From: Gemmatimonadaceae bacterium
GTDB taxonomy: Bacteria; Gemmatimonadota; Gemmatimonadetes; Gemmatimonadales; Gemmatimonadaceae
NCBI GenBank assembly: GCA_025362035.1
Contig: JANYIN010000163.1
Coordinates: 62,001 to 126,000 of the forward strand
DNA length: 64,000 bases
Direction of reading: 5' to 3'
The notes beneath the pieces were generated by a model. It ran no database searches, was not told where the DNA came from, and worked only from the letters and a program-made list of their open reading frames with translations. Within the stretch, counting starts at the first letter, position 1; each line of letters begins with the position of its first letter. Made by a program: the position numbers and the translations under genes. Positions 49,426 to 60,200 of this stretch are shown one piece after another.

Positions 49426-50426
49426 TGATCCGCCCCGCGCGCTACGATCACGGCCACGCTGTCCGTCATGGTGGAACGCGGCGCGGGCGAAAAGTGCGGT
49501 ATCGCCACGGCTTCCCTTGACGCGCCGCCGTTCGCGACGCGCGCGAGATACGCCAGCACGAATGTCGAAATCCAGAGGCTCACGCCCATCGCTTCGTGCA
49601 GGGAGCGGAGCACCGGCGGGAGGCGCATGCCGATCATCGCGCCGGCAACCAGCAACTGCGCAATGCCGAGCGCAAACGCGATTGCGAGGGCGCGCCGCAC
49701 CACTGGCGCGTCGCGACGCGTCCGCTGCATCATGAGCTGACCGAACAGATGCAGTATCAGCAGCAGGGCGATCGCGCGATGCGTCAGTTGAATGTGCACC
49801 GCGCCGGGCAACACGTCGGGATTGGGCCCGCAGAGGGGAAACGCCAGACAGGCCACTGAGGCGCCGGGAAACTTCGCGGTGAGTCCGCCCATGACGACGG
49901 CGGTCAACGCCATCGCCGCGGCGCCGAGGGTCGCGCGTTTCGTCTGTATGGACACGACACCGGTGCGCGCGGACAGCCCGCCCAGCCCACCGGCGCGAAT
50001 GATCGAAGCCGCCGCCGTAGCGACGAGACTCATGGCTACTGTCCAATGCGCGACAGTCGCCAGCGGCGGATTGCCCAGCTTCACGGTTACGGCTCCGAGA
50101 ATCGCCGCGGTGAACCCAAGCGTTACCGCCAACCCCGCACTGCGCAGCACTCCACCGCGCCCACGTACCTCGGGCTCATCCCGCCGGCGCCACGCTGCCA
50201 CGAAGAGCGCGATGAGCGACACCAGGAGAATCGACGCCAGATACCGATGCGACACCTCGATGACGAGGTCGGGGCGGTTGAACGGCGGGAACCAGTACCC
50301 GTAGCACTTGGGCCAGTTGTCCCCGCACCCCATCCCGGATCCGGAGATGCGCACGATGGCGCCGAACACCAGGTGCGCGCAGGCGACGAAGAACGCAAAG
50401 AAGGACAACCGACGAAGCGACGACAC
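49422..50426 (-). CDS. ctaA: Haem A synthase
   Basis: GAIVRISGSGMGCGDNWPKCYG; EVSHRYLAS; multiple TM; GTG start at 50426. Confidence 0.93.
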   Translation of the reverse strand: MSSLRRLSFFAFFVACAHLVFGAIVRISGSGMGCGDNWPKCYGYWFPPFNRPDLVIEVSHRYLASILLVSLIALFVAAWRRRDEPEVRGRGGVLRSAGLAVTLGFTAAILGAVTVKLGNPPLATVAHWTVAMSLVATAAASIIRAGGLGGLSARTGVVSIQTKRATLGAAAMALTAVVMGGLTAKFPGASVACLAFPLCGPNPDVLPGAVHIQLTHRAIALLLILHLFGQLMMQRTRRDAPVVRRALAIAFALGIAQLLVAGAMIGMRLPPVLRSLHEAMGVSLWISTFVLAYLARVANGGASREAVAIPHFSPAPRSTMTDSVAVIVARGADQ

Positions 50427-50695
50427 TACGTGGCTCCCACCGCGCGCTCGACTCGCGCCGGCGTAGCGGCGGACATCGCCTGCACGGCCCGCCAGGTGAA
50501 GAACAGGAGCAGCCCCAGCGACAGTGCCGGTAGCACGGCCCACACCATCTCCACTGCGCCACGAGCGCGCGGCAAACCCGCCGTCGGCGCTGGGGCGTGC
50601 CGACTGGCACGCACCGATCGGACGATGAACAGCTGGGCGATGACACAGCACGCCACGGACAGCCAGAAAAGTCCGTTGGCGAAGAGAGGGCGCAT
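50426..50695 (-). CDS. Small membrane protein resembling the CoxB (COX subunit II) N-terminal TM hairpin
   Basis: 89 aa, two TM; second TM preceded by GAVEMVWAVLPALSLGLLLFFTWRAV, cf. CoxB IExVWTVIPxxIL; no CuA motif. Confidence 0.65.
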   Translation of the reverse strand: MRPLFANGLFWLSVACCVIAQLFIVRSVRASRHAPAPTAGLPRARGAVEMVWAVLPALSLGLLLFFTWRAVQAMSAATPARVERAVGAT

Positions 50696-50833
50696 GTGCG
50701 GCGTTGGAGCGGACGACCCTGAACCGGAGCATGAAAGCTCATCAGCCGCCGCACATGGGTCAACTGGTGCGGCTCACGCAAAAAGCGCCGCGGGCTACTC
50801 GCCGCCGTCGCACCCGGGCCGTACCATTCGCCA

Positions 50834-52219
50834 ATGCCGCCCATTTCTCCGTCGCCCGTGAACGCTCCCTCGCTTCAGCGCCGACTCGGCCTGTGGAGCG
50901 CCGTCGCGGTGCTCATTGGATCTACAATCGGATCCGGAATCTTCCGCTCGCCGGCCGGCGTTACGGACAAGCTGCCTGGTCCGCTTCCCCTCATGGCGGT
51001 CTGGGTTGCCGGCGGACTGTTCGCGCTGTGCGGCGCGCTGACGTTGGCCGAACTGACCGGCGCCTTTCCCGAAACCGGCGGCGTGTACGTATTCATCCGC
51101 GAGGGGTGGGGGCGTCTCCCCGCCTTCCTGTTCGGGTGGTCGGAATTGGTGCTCATTCGTGCCGCCTCGCTCGGCGCCATCAGCACGACCTTCGCCGAAT
51201 ATCTCCTGCGCGTGCTTGGCCACGATCCGTCCGTGGCGCCGTATTCCGACTACGTGCACTACGTCGCCGCCGTCGCCATCGGACTCACCGCGACGTTCAA
51301 CTACGTCGGGCTTCGCTGGGGTTCCCTGGTGCAGAACCTCACGACGCTCGCCAAGTACGGCGGTCTCCTCTTCATCGTCGTTCTGGCCATTGCGCTCGGT
51401 ATACCGAGAACAGGCGGACACTTCTCACCCGCGGTCCCTGAAGGCTCGTTCCACGTCGCGGCGTTCGGGCTCGCGCTCGTGTCCGTGCTCTGGGCGTTCG
51501 ACGGCTGGGCGGACCTGAGCTTCGTCGCCGGCGAAGTGAAGGACCCACGAAACACGCTTCCGAAAGCCATCGTCATCGGCACCTGCGCCGTCATCGCGAT
51601 CTATCTGCTGGCCAACGTCGCCTATCTCGCCGTCATGCCCGTCGATCAGATCCGCCACTCAAAACTCGTGGCCGCCGACGTGGCGCAAATTCTGATCGGT
51701 CCACCGGGCGTCGTCTTCGTGGCGGCCACCGTGATGCTGTCGACCTTCGGCACGCTGAACGGCACGCTGCTGACGTCGCCGCGGGTGTTCTTCGCGATGG
51801 CGGACGACGGGCTATTCTTCAGGAAAGTCGCGTCCGTCCACCCGAAGTACAATACCCCGTATGTGTCGATTCTCCTCGTCACCGTGCTGGGGATTCTCTT
51901 CGTGCTGCTCCGCACGTTCGAGCAGCTTGCGGACACGTTCGTCACCGCCATCGTCCCGTTTTACGCGCTCGCTGTTGCTGCGATCTTCGTGGTCCGGAAA
52001 CGCCAGGACTATAATCCACCCTTCCGCACCCCGCTCTATCCCGTCGTGCCGGTGATGTTCATCATCGCCACCTGCTTTCTGCTCGGCAACGCGATCATCG
52101 ATCCCGGCAGTCGCTGGCCGACGTTGGCGGTGATGGGAGTCATCCTGCTCGGAATTCCGGTTTACTATGCGACGGTAGGTAGAGGTGTCGCGCGCGCGCG
52201 CGTTTCGCGGGACAGGTAA
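50834..52219 (+). CDS. APC family amino acid permease
   Basis: 461 aa, ~12 TM; IGSTIGSGIFRSPAGV. Confidence 0.92.
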   Translation: MPPISPSPVNAPSLQRRLGLWSAVAVLIGSTIGSGIFRSPAGVTDKLPGPLPLMAVWVAGGLFALCGALTLAELTGAFPETGGVYVFIREGWGRLPAFLFGWSELVLIRAASLGAISTTFAEYLLRVLGHDPSVAPYSDYVHYVAAVAIGLTATFNYVGLRWGSLVQNLTTLAKYGGLLFIVVLAIALGIPRTGGHFSPAVPEGSFHVAAFGLALVSVLWAFDGWADLSFVAGEVKDPRNTLPKAIVIGTCAVIAIYLLANVAYLAVMPVDQIRHSKLVAADVAQILIGPPGVVFVAATVMLSTFGTLNGTLLTSPRVFFAMADDGLFFRKVASVHPKYNTPYVSILLVTVLGILFVLLRTFEQLADTFVTAIVPFYALAVAAIFVVRKRQDYNPPFRTPLYPVVPVMFIIATCFLLGNAIIDPGSRWPTLAVMGVILLGIPVYYATVGRGVARARVSRDR

Positions 52220-52349
52220 GCGGCAACTGCCTACCGCGGATTCAGCGGATCGACAGCCCGAATCAACGCGGATGCTGCGGCGATGAGGAGACGCACCTCT
52301 CCAGGCTTTTTGGGAGGTGGTCTGCCATTCCAGATACTGCACCAATCCC

Positions 52350-52370
52350 GTACTGCAGTCGTACTGCAGT
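52350..52370. repeat. Tandem direct repeat of palindromic unit GTACTGCAGT(c)
   Basis: GTACTGCAGT at 52350-52359 and 52361-52370. Confidence 0.85.
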
Positions 52371-52425
52371 GTCTGTACTTGAGTATTGTCGCGAATACGC
52401 CTCGTCCACCCGATCCCGACAAGCT

Positions 52426-53328
52426 TTAGAAAATCCGCAGATTGATGTATTTCTTTGGATTGGCCTTGAGATCCGCGAGCACCGAATCTGCCTGCGACAC
52501 GAGCGCGCGAAGATCGCGATAGAGCAGAGTGTCCTTCGCGAACTTGCCGATCGTCCCCTCGCCGCGATCGATGCCGGCCAGCAGGTTGCTGGCGCGCTTG
52601 CTGGTTGAATCGAGATTTGAGGCGATCCGGGTGAGACTCTCGCTCGACGTACGGAAGTTCCTGAGCGTCGAGTCGATCTTGGCCGAGTCCACTGCGCTCG
52701 CGGCCCGCTTGAAGGAGGTCATGACCGCCTCCAGGTTCTTGTTCTGTTGCGCCGCGATCGCGTTGAGTTGCGCGGAGAGTTGCGCGGCCGACGCCATGAG
52801 CGTCGCGGCGCTCGCGAGCGAGCGGCGAACGTCCTTGATCCCGCCGGACTCGATGAGCTCCATGTTCAGGGTGTTTACCATCTTCAGGACGACCTTGCCC
52901 ACGGAGTCCACGCGATCCTCGATCGCCTGGATGTCCACGGCACCGGCGCCCACCGGCACCGTGTCGCCGGGCCCGAACGAGATCTTGCTCGGCCCCGTTG
53001 GCGTCAGTGCGATCGCCGCGTCGCCGAAGATGCCGATCGGCTTGACCGCGGCCTTGGAGTTCTTCGGAACCTTGATGTCGTTGTTCACGCGGAGCAGCAC
53101 GTCCAGGTAGCCGTCGTCCCGGAGCGCCACACTGCTCACGTACCCGACGCTCACGCCGGCGAGCAGCACGGGCTGTCCCTGCTTGAGATTCTGGCCCCAG
53201 GCAAACTTGGTGTAGAGGGGGTAGCCAGACGACAATCCGCCGCGCACCAACCAGAGCACGCCGAGCAGCGCCACCGCGAGTGCAGTGGAAATCAGGGCCC
53301 CCACGAGAACTTCGTCGCGCCGTTTCAT
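52426..53328 (-). CDS. MlaD/MCE-domain lipid transport protein
   Basis: N-terminal TM then GQPVLLAGVSVGYVSSVALRDDGYLDVLLRV MCE motif. Confidence 0.9.
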   Translation of the reverse strand: MKRRDEVLVGALISTALAVALLGVLWLVRGGLSSGYPLYTKFAWGQNLKQGQPVLLAGVSVGYVSSVALRDDGYLDVLLRVNNDIKVPKNSKAAVKPIGIFGDAAIALTPTGPSKISFGPGDTVPVGAGAVDIQAIEDRVDSVGKVVLKMVNTLNMELIESGGIKDVRRSLASAATLMASAAQLSAQLNAIAAQQNKNLEAVMTSFKRAASAVDSAKIDSTLRNFRTSSESLTRIASNLDSTSKRASNLLAGIDRGEGTIGKFAKDTLLYRDLRALVSQADSVLADLKANPKKYINLRIF

Positions 53329-54179
53329 GATTGTAGGTAAGGGGCGAAGAGTGCCGCCGTCAACGCATCCAGCACCAGAATGACTACGGAGGTGATGACG
53401 ACCGCCTTCGCCGTCGACCGGCCAACACCTTCCGCTCCAGCTTCCGTCACGAACCCCTCGTAGGAGCACACGAAAGCGATCGCCGCACCGAACAGGGTGG
53501 CCTTGATGAGCGAGTACACCACCTGAAAGATGCCGAACGCAAGTCGGACGCCCTCCTTGAAGTCCTTCGGTGAGATGTCGGTGGCAAGCACCGAGATCGC
53601 GTATCCGCTGCCCACACCTACCGCGTCCGCGAGAATGACCAGCACCGGCAGCATGACGACCGCCGCGATGAGACGGGGCACGATGAGGAACGCCAACGGG
53701 TCGTACGACAGGGTTTCCAATGCGTCGATCTGCTCGGTCACGCGCATCGTCCCGATTTCAGCGGTCATTCTGGCCCCGACCCGTCCCGTCAGGACAAGTC
53801 CGGTCAGGAGCGGCCCCAACTCCAGGATGATCGTCTGTCGCGTTGCCAGGCCCACCAGGGACAGCTGAACGCCCGCAAACAACTGGTAACGGGTTTGAAG
53901 CGCGATGACGCTGCCGATGAACGCCGCCACGATGACGGTCAGTGGCACCGAGTCCACTCCGATGCCGCGCATCTGCCGAACGGTCTCCGGCACGAATGTG
54001 GCCGGGTCGCCAAACGCCCTGCCGATGTCGCGCAGGAAATAGCCGCGCGCCCCGATCTGCCGAAGCACACCAATGAATGTCCGGGTCGTCCGGCGGAAGA
54101 ACTGCATCCCCTTCCGCTTCACGATCGGGAATTGCTCCGTGGTACGCGGACCGCGAAGCGGGCGATCGAGCTCGGTCAC
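53325..54179 (-). CDS. MlaE-family ABC permease
   Basis: LGPLLTGLVLTGRVGARMTAEIGTMRVTEQIDALETL. Confidence 0.93.
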   Translation of the reverse strand: MTELDRPLRGPRTTEQFPIVKRKGMQFFRRTTRTFIGVLRQIGARGYFLRDIGRAFGDPATFVPETVRQMRGIGVDSVPLTVIVAAFIGSVIALQTRYQLFAGVQLSLVGLATRQTIILELGPLLTGLVLTGRVGARMTAEIGTMRVTEQIDALETLSYDPLAFLIVPRLIAAVVMLPVLVILADAVGVGSGYAISVLATDISPKDFKEGVRLAFGIFQVVYSLIKATLFGAAIAFVCSYEGFVTEAGAEGVGRSTAKAVVITSVVILVLDALTAALFAPYLQS

Positions 54180-55264
54180 GTTCGGACGCGAATCAGCAAC
54201 ACGAGTCCCATGAGGGCAAACAACACGTTCGGCACCCACCCGGCAATGTCCGGCGGGAGCAGGTGCTTTCCGCCAATGGCTTTGGTGAGCTGAATGAGCA
54301 TCAGGAACGTAACTGTAGTGGCAAGGCTCACGCCGATACCGTACGCCGTGCCGCCGCGCTGAGTGCTGGTAGCAAGGGGGGCGCCGAACATCGCGATCAC
54401 CAGACAAGTAACGGGAATGGCGATCTTGAGCGCCCGCTCCACCCGGAGGAGGTTGGCATCCCCACCCGACCGCTCGAGCGACTTGATGAACTGCGTGAGA
54501 TCGTTGAACCGCAGCTCCTGCGGATCGCGCGGTTTGGCCATCAAGTCCTCTGGCCGCTCCGTCATGCGCCGATCCACGAGCTCCCCGAAGCTGATGTCGG
54601 TATTGGGCGTGCTGTCACGAATAATGTGCATGTCTCCCTGTTGCAGCGTCCACGTCCCGGTCCTGGGGTCGAACTTCGCCCCGGTGGACGAGACCAGCAC
54701 GGTGGGGTAATCCGCTCCGCTGCCCTTTCGTTCAATCTGCACATGCTCCATCGAGTTCCGTGTCACATCCAGCATTTGCGCCTTGTACACACGTCCGTAT
54801 TCAGCGGCATACGCAAAGTTGGACCGCAGCGTGCCGGAGCCGATCTTGCTTTCGCCGAGCAGATCGTTGCGCCGCGCATCGGTGATCGGCACCATCTCGC
54901 CGATCACCAGGTCCAGGCCGGCGGCCAGCACTGCGCCGAACAGAATGGGCATGATCAGGCGGTAAAAGCTGATCCCGGACGCCTTGGCTGCCGTGACTTC
55001 CGAATGCCGCGTGAAGTTGCCGATCGAGAACACGGTCGCGAACAGCACCGCCGCGGGCATCGCCATGAACATCGATTGCGGCATCCAGTACACGTAGCTC
55101 AACGCGATGTCGGCGCGCGGAATGTTTCGGTCCAGGTAGGCCTGGAGATGATCAGTGAGATCGATGATCACCAGCAGGAACGGCAGTCCCAATGCGGTGG
55201 ACAAGAAGATCTTCGACCACTCCGTGAAGACGTAGCGGTCCAGGGGGCGGACGAACCGGCTCAT
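54176..55264 (-). CDS. lptG: LptG-like (YjgP/YjgQ) LPS export permease
   Basis: LDRYVFTEWSKIFLSTALGLPFLLVIID; TRHSEVTAAKASGISFYRL. Confidence 0.85.
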   Translation of the reverse strand: MSRFVRPLDRYVFTEWSKIFLSTALGLPFLLVIIDLTDHLQAYLDRNIPRADIALSYVYWMPQSMFMAMPAAVLFATVFSIGNFTRHSEVTAAKASGISFYRLIMPILFGAVLAAGLDLVIGEMVPITDARRNDLLGESKIGSGTLRSNFAYAAEYGRVYKAQMLDVTRNSMEHVQIERKGSGADYPTVLVSSTGAKFDPRTGTWTLQQGDMHIIRDSTPNTDISFGELVDRRMTERPEDLMAKPRDPQELRFNDLTQFIKSLERSGGDANLLRVERALKIAIPVTCLVIAMFGAPLATSTQRGGTAYGIGVSLATTVTFLMLIQLTKAIGGKHLLPPDIAGWVPNVLFALMGLVLLIRVRT

Positions 55265-57087
55265 GCTGCGCCCGCCGTCACCGCCCGGGCGTCTTCACGT
55301 CGCGCCCGCCGGTTGTCGAGCCACTCGCGCAGCCCGCCGCCACGCCCGGACGCTGATTCATGGCCCATGCGTAGCAGCAACACGACTCCCATCAGCGTCA
55401 TGATGACGTTGGTTCCCCACATGGCCCAGAATGGCGGCATGAGCCCCTTGTTGGCAAGCGACTCGCCACCGATCAGTCCCACATAGTACAACGCGAACAC
55501 CGCCAGACTCACGCCGATCACCAGTCCGACGCCGCCGCGCGGAAAGCGGAGCGCCAACGGCGGCGCCACAATGCAGAAGATCAGGCACGCCAGCGCGAGC
55601 GAAAACTTCTTGTGTATCTCGATTTCGTATCGATTCTTCCCACGCTCGGCAATCTCCAGGCGCGTCTTGGCTTCCAGCAGGCGGGCCCGCCTCGCCACGG
55701 CCCCCGTCTCCTCGTGGATCATTCGGCCAGGCGCGGAATGGTGCATCAGCTCCGCCGCGGCCTTCGCCGCGATCGCGGTCTGCATTGCGGTCGAATCCCG
55801 CGCGGCCGAGGACGGTCGCGCGCCACTCACAAGACCAGGTGCACTGCCCGCGGAAGCGGCCGACGGTTGAGCGGGCGTCTGGATCGCGCCGGAAACCGGG
55901 GCGAATTGTCCGGGCACGGGTGGCCCGACCGCACGTCCTCCCTCGAACCGAAAGGGCGCCGCCGCGGCGGCGGGCTGATCACCCCCCTTCACTCCACCGG
56001 TCGTATCGGTGGCTTTCTTCTTCCCCGCGGTATCCTGCGCCGCCACCGCCTTGCTCTTCACCGTATCCTGCGCCTGCTGCGCCCTCGGCACTTCCTCAGC
56101 GAGCGCCTCCTTCACGCTGAAGATCGAGCGCAGCATGGTGCAGTACGCCCAGCCGATGCCGTGTGGCTCTGGGGTCGGCGGGGGGCGGTCGTAGGGTAAT
56201 GCTGCCTCCGTCGCATCGCCCTTGGACTTGACTACGTTGTCGTAGTCGCGGCGCGCAGCCGCGTAATTCATGCTCCCCTGCCAGTACTGCTTCTGCATCT
56301 CGCACACGCTCATTTCGCGGTCGCCCTTGCTCGACGCGCTGGGCGTGCTGGTGCGAAACTCCTTGCCCACGTCCCGAATACGAATGCGGTCCTGCTTGTA
56401 AAAGAGACGATTGAGCTGCGTGGGCTTGTCCGTGTCGACTTCCTGCATCTGACCGCTGAACAGCGTCAGATCGAGATCGACCTTGTTGGCGGCGAACTCG
56501 ATCTTGCCGCGATCGGCGTAGATCGTCCGCCGCTGCGTCGGATTCGCGAGGTCGAAGATGACGACTTCTTTCATCTCCCCGTTCGACTGATCGATTTTAC
56601 CCGCTTTGAGGTAGAACTTTCCCTCGGCGATCGGGTTGATGACCTGATCCTTGAGCAGCAGCGTCGGCTTCGTTTGCGAGATGTCGTCCTGCAGCGTCTT
56701 CAGACGGTGGTTCGCCCGAGGCAGCACCTGATCGTTGAACGCCAGCAGGGCCATGGACATCACCACCCCCCCGCCCAGCGCCGGCATCACCAGCCGCAAC
56801 GGGCTCACGCCATTGGCTTTCATGGCGGTGATCTCGTTCTCCGACGCCAGGCGGCTGTACGCGTACAGCACGGCAACCAGCACGGACATCGGCACGGTCA
56901 GCGCCACCGTGAACGGAATGGACAGCATGAAGAACTCGCCAATCACCGACCACGGCAGTCCCTTGCCGACCAGATCGCCAAATTGGCGGGAGATGAAGTT
57001 CAGCAGCAGCAATGAGGTCAGCGCGGTGAACGCAAACATCAACGGGCCGAAATGTTCCCTCAATATGTAGCGGCTTATTATCTTCAA
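55261..57087 (-). CDS. lptF: LptF-like (YjgP/YjgQ) LPS export permease with large insertion
   Basis: ISRYILREHFGPLMFAFTALTSLLL; LASENEITAMKANGVSPLRLV; 608 aa. Confidence 0.87.
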   Translation of the reverse strand: MKIISRYILREHFGPLMFAFTALTSLLLLNFISRQFGDLVGKGLPWSVIGEFFMLSIPFTVALTVPMSVLVAVLYAYSRLASENEITAMKANGVSPLRLVMPALGGGVVMSMALLAFNDQVLPRANHRLKTLQDDISQTKPTLLLKDQVINPIAEGKFYLKAGKIDQSNGEMKEVVIFDLANPTQRRTIYADRGKIEFAANKVDLDLTLFSGQMQEVDTDKPTQLNRLFYKQDRIRIRDVGKEFRTSTPSASSKGDREMSVCEMQKQYWQGSMNYAAARRDYDNVVKSKGDATEAALPYDRPPPTPEPHGIGWAYCTMLRSIFSVKEALAEEVPRAQQAQDTVKSKAVAAQDTAGKKKATDTTGGVKGGDQPAAAAAPFRFEGGRAVGPPVPGQFAPVSGAIQTPAQPSAASAGSAPGLVSGARPSSAARDSTAMQTAIAAKAAAELMHHSAPGRMIHEETGAVARRARLLEAKTRLEIAERGKNRYEIEIHKKFSLALACLIFCIVAPPLALRFPRGGVGLVIGVSLAVFALYYVGLIGGESLANKGLMPPFWAMWGTNVIMTLMGVVLLLRMGHESASGRGGGLREWLDNRRARREDARAVTAGAA

Positions 57088-57293
57088 TCGATGTCCGGGG
57101 TGCGTAAGGCACGCGGAAGTTCAAGAATGGCACAGGGTTGTCGCGCGCAACGCCGGTTGTAAATTCCGCACGCCCCACGCTGAAATTCAAGTCTTTCCCT
57201 CCGCGCGCCACCTCCAACCGAATCCCGCGCTTCTGCGGGATTGGGTCCCGCAGGCCGGACGCTTTCGACTCCGTACCCCGCCTCCAGGGATTG

Positions 57294-60200
57294 GTGCGCG
57301 CTCTCCGGATCGTCGCCGCTTTGGCGGTGTTTGCCCGGCCCTTCTCCCTCGGCGCGCAAGTTCCCGTGCGCCCGACGCCGGTTCCGCGCGTGGATTCCAC
57401 GCGCGCGGACACGCTGCATCCGCCCGCAAGCGACACGGCGCGGCGCGTCGAGATGCCAAAACCGGTCGCCGCCGATACGGCCCGGAAGCCCACGCTGTTC
57501 GGCCCGAACTCCGACCTGCACCTGGACGTGCGCAGCCGCATCGAGGCGCGCGGGGACAAGCGCTCGGACGAGCGGTGCGACAACGGGCAGCTGCTCACGG
57601 CGGGGCAGACGTGCTCCGGCGTCTTCACGCCGACGTTCAATCCGCAGTTCATGCTGCGGAGCACCGGTACCATCGGCGGCCGCGTGCACGTGAATGTGGA
57701 CTACGACGAGTCGCGCGAATTCGACGCGTCCAACGCGTTCAACATCTACTACGAAGGCAAGACCGCCGCCGACCGGTTGCATCGCCTGGAAATCGGCAAC
57801 GTCGCCTTCACCCTCCCCTCCACCCGATTCCTGTCCAGCGGCGTGCCGAGCGGGAACTATGGGCTCCAGGCCACGGGCCATGTCGGGCCCTTCCGCCTCA
57901 ACGCCATCGCCGCGCAGCAAAAGGGAAACATCGCGCAGGAGCGTACATACTTCATCGGCGATCGTGTGCTCCAGAGCGGCGAGCACGAAATCCTCGACAA
58001 CCAGGTCGAGCCACGCCGATTCTTCTTCACCGTCGATCCCGCGCTGTTCAGAGGGGCCTATCCGAATATCGACCTACTGAATCGCGCGCAACTGGCGTCG
58101 CTCGCGGCATCGCTGCCCGACACGCTACGCCCTCGTCGCGTGGTCCTGTATCGAGTGCAGTTCGGCGCACAGCCGCAAGACCCCAACGGCCCCCGCTTCC
58201 GCCTCAACGGCGATCCAGGCCATGGGCGCCAGACGTATGACGTATTGCGCGAAGGCGTGGACTACTACCTCGATCCGTCGCAGCTCTGGTTCGCGCTCGT
58301 CAGTCCGCTGCGCGAAACCAATGAGCGGCTCGTGGTGGCGTACACGGTGCGCCTCAACGGTCGCGACACGGTCTATACGGCCACCGGCGGCACGCCCGAT
58401 CTGAAGGCCACCGGCGCTGACCAAGTGGCGAATCTCGTGTCGGACCCCAACGTGCTGCCAGGGTCGCCCGCGTTCCGGCGGGAAATTCGCTCGGTGTACC
58501 GCGTGGGCGGTGACGAACAAGTGCGCAGTTCCACTCGGCTGCGCATCGTGAGCGGCGCGGGGGAACAGGAGAAGCCGGCCGCGGGCAACGACGCCACGTA
58601 CCTCCAGATGTTCGGGCTCGCCCAGTCCACGAATCCCGCCTCCTTCGACATCGAGAACCGCCTCTGGCCACGTCCCACCGACCCGAACTACAGCGCGGCG
58701 GCGGGCGGCACCGCTTCGATGATGAATGCGGCGTCGTACGCCAGTGCCGCCATGGCGATGCCATCCAGCAGCGGCCGCATCATCAGAGATCACTTCGTGA
58801 TCTTCCCGTCGCTCCAGCCGTTCGCCACTCGCGACTCGGGACTGGTGGCGCGCGGCAATCCCAGCAACGAAGCGATCTATTCGTCGCCCAGCGAGTACCT
58901 GTATTCGCCGCAGCATCCGGCCAACGTGTATCGCCTCAAGGTCCGCTACGAGACCGACGCGGGGGGCGATGCCGGCGCCATCATGCTCGGCAGCGTGCAG
59001 GTGCGGCGCGGCTCCGAGCGTGTCGTGCTCGATGGCGTGCCGCTGCTCAGGGATGTGGACTACCGGATCGACTACGAGCTCGGTCGCGTCACGTTCGCCA
59101 AAGCGGAAACGCTCTTCACGCGCCAACGCGCCGTGACCGTTCGCTTCGAGGAGAATCCGCTCTCGACGCTGGTCGCCACGCCCACCACGCTGATCGGACT
59201 CACCAGCACCCTGCCGTTTCGCAATGGCGAGTTGAACTTCATGGCCGTGCGCCAGACGCAGAGCACCAACTTCACTCGTCCGCAACTTGGGTTTGAACCG
59301 GTGTCGTCGGTGCTCGCCGGCGTCAACGGCCAGGCCGGCTGGGAGGTGGGTCCGCTCTCGCGCTTCATGAGCAGGCTGCCCTGGGCGAACGCAAAGACGC
59401 CTTCGCGCCTGTATCTCTCCGGCGAGTTCGCCACTAGCCGGCCGCAAGCCGGCGGCTCCACGCAAGCATATGTCGAAAGCTTCGAAGGTGAATCCGGCAT
59501 CACGGTGTCCCTCATCGACCAGGTGTGGTCGCTCTCCAGTCAACCGGCCGACGGTCACCTGCTGCCGAAGCGATACGGGCCGAATCCCTTCGACCTTCGC
59601 CGCGCCTCCACGATTGCCTTCCAGAACCTCGGGACCTCCTTCACCGGTGCTCCCGTGATCGTGCGCGGTGACAGCATCGATCCCAACGCGACGCTCTCGG
59701 GGTTCGGCAACAGCCTGGCGCCCATCGAATATCTGCTCTGGCTCACGCTCTATCCGCTCGCCGTCGGAGGCCGCTACGATCCGCTGTCGCACACGTACGC
59801 GTGGAAGGTGGCGAACGCGCTGCCAGGACGGCGCTTTCGATCCGTGAAGACGGTGCTCAGCCCCGCGGGGGCGGATCTCTCGCGTGCCGAGAACCTTGAA
59901 TTCTGGACACTTGTCGATACCACGGCCGCGCGCCGCGCCGCGAATCCCACGCTCGTGTTCGATCTCGGTGAGATTTCCGAGAACACGCTCGCCTTCGCAC
60001 CCGAAACGCTCACCGTCGTACCCGGCGCTAAGCCCGACTCGCTGTTCAGCGGAAAGAAGCTACAGGGCTTCGATCGGCTCGATTCGGAACGCGATCCCAT
60101 TTCGCGCGCGTTCAACGCCGCCGTCAATGATACCGGTCTTCCCGGCGACGTCGTCGATACGCTCGTGGTCAACACGCCGTCGGGTACCTCGCGCGCTTTC

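Noticed and set aside
52231-52422. 63-aa minus-strand ORF in the convergent intergenic gap
   Set aside because: No RBS or domain recognised; region looks like degraded non-coding sequence.
57138-57293. N-terminal extension of the SprA-like ORF
   Set aside because: Residues before GTG 57294 are not signal-peptide-like, whereas a good Sec signal starts at 57294; start remains uncertain.
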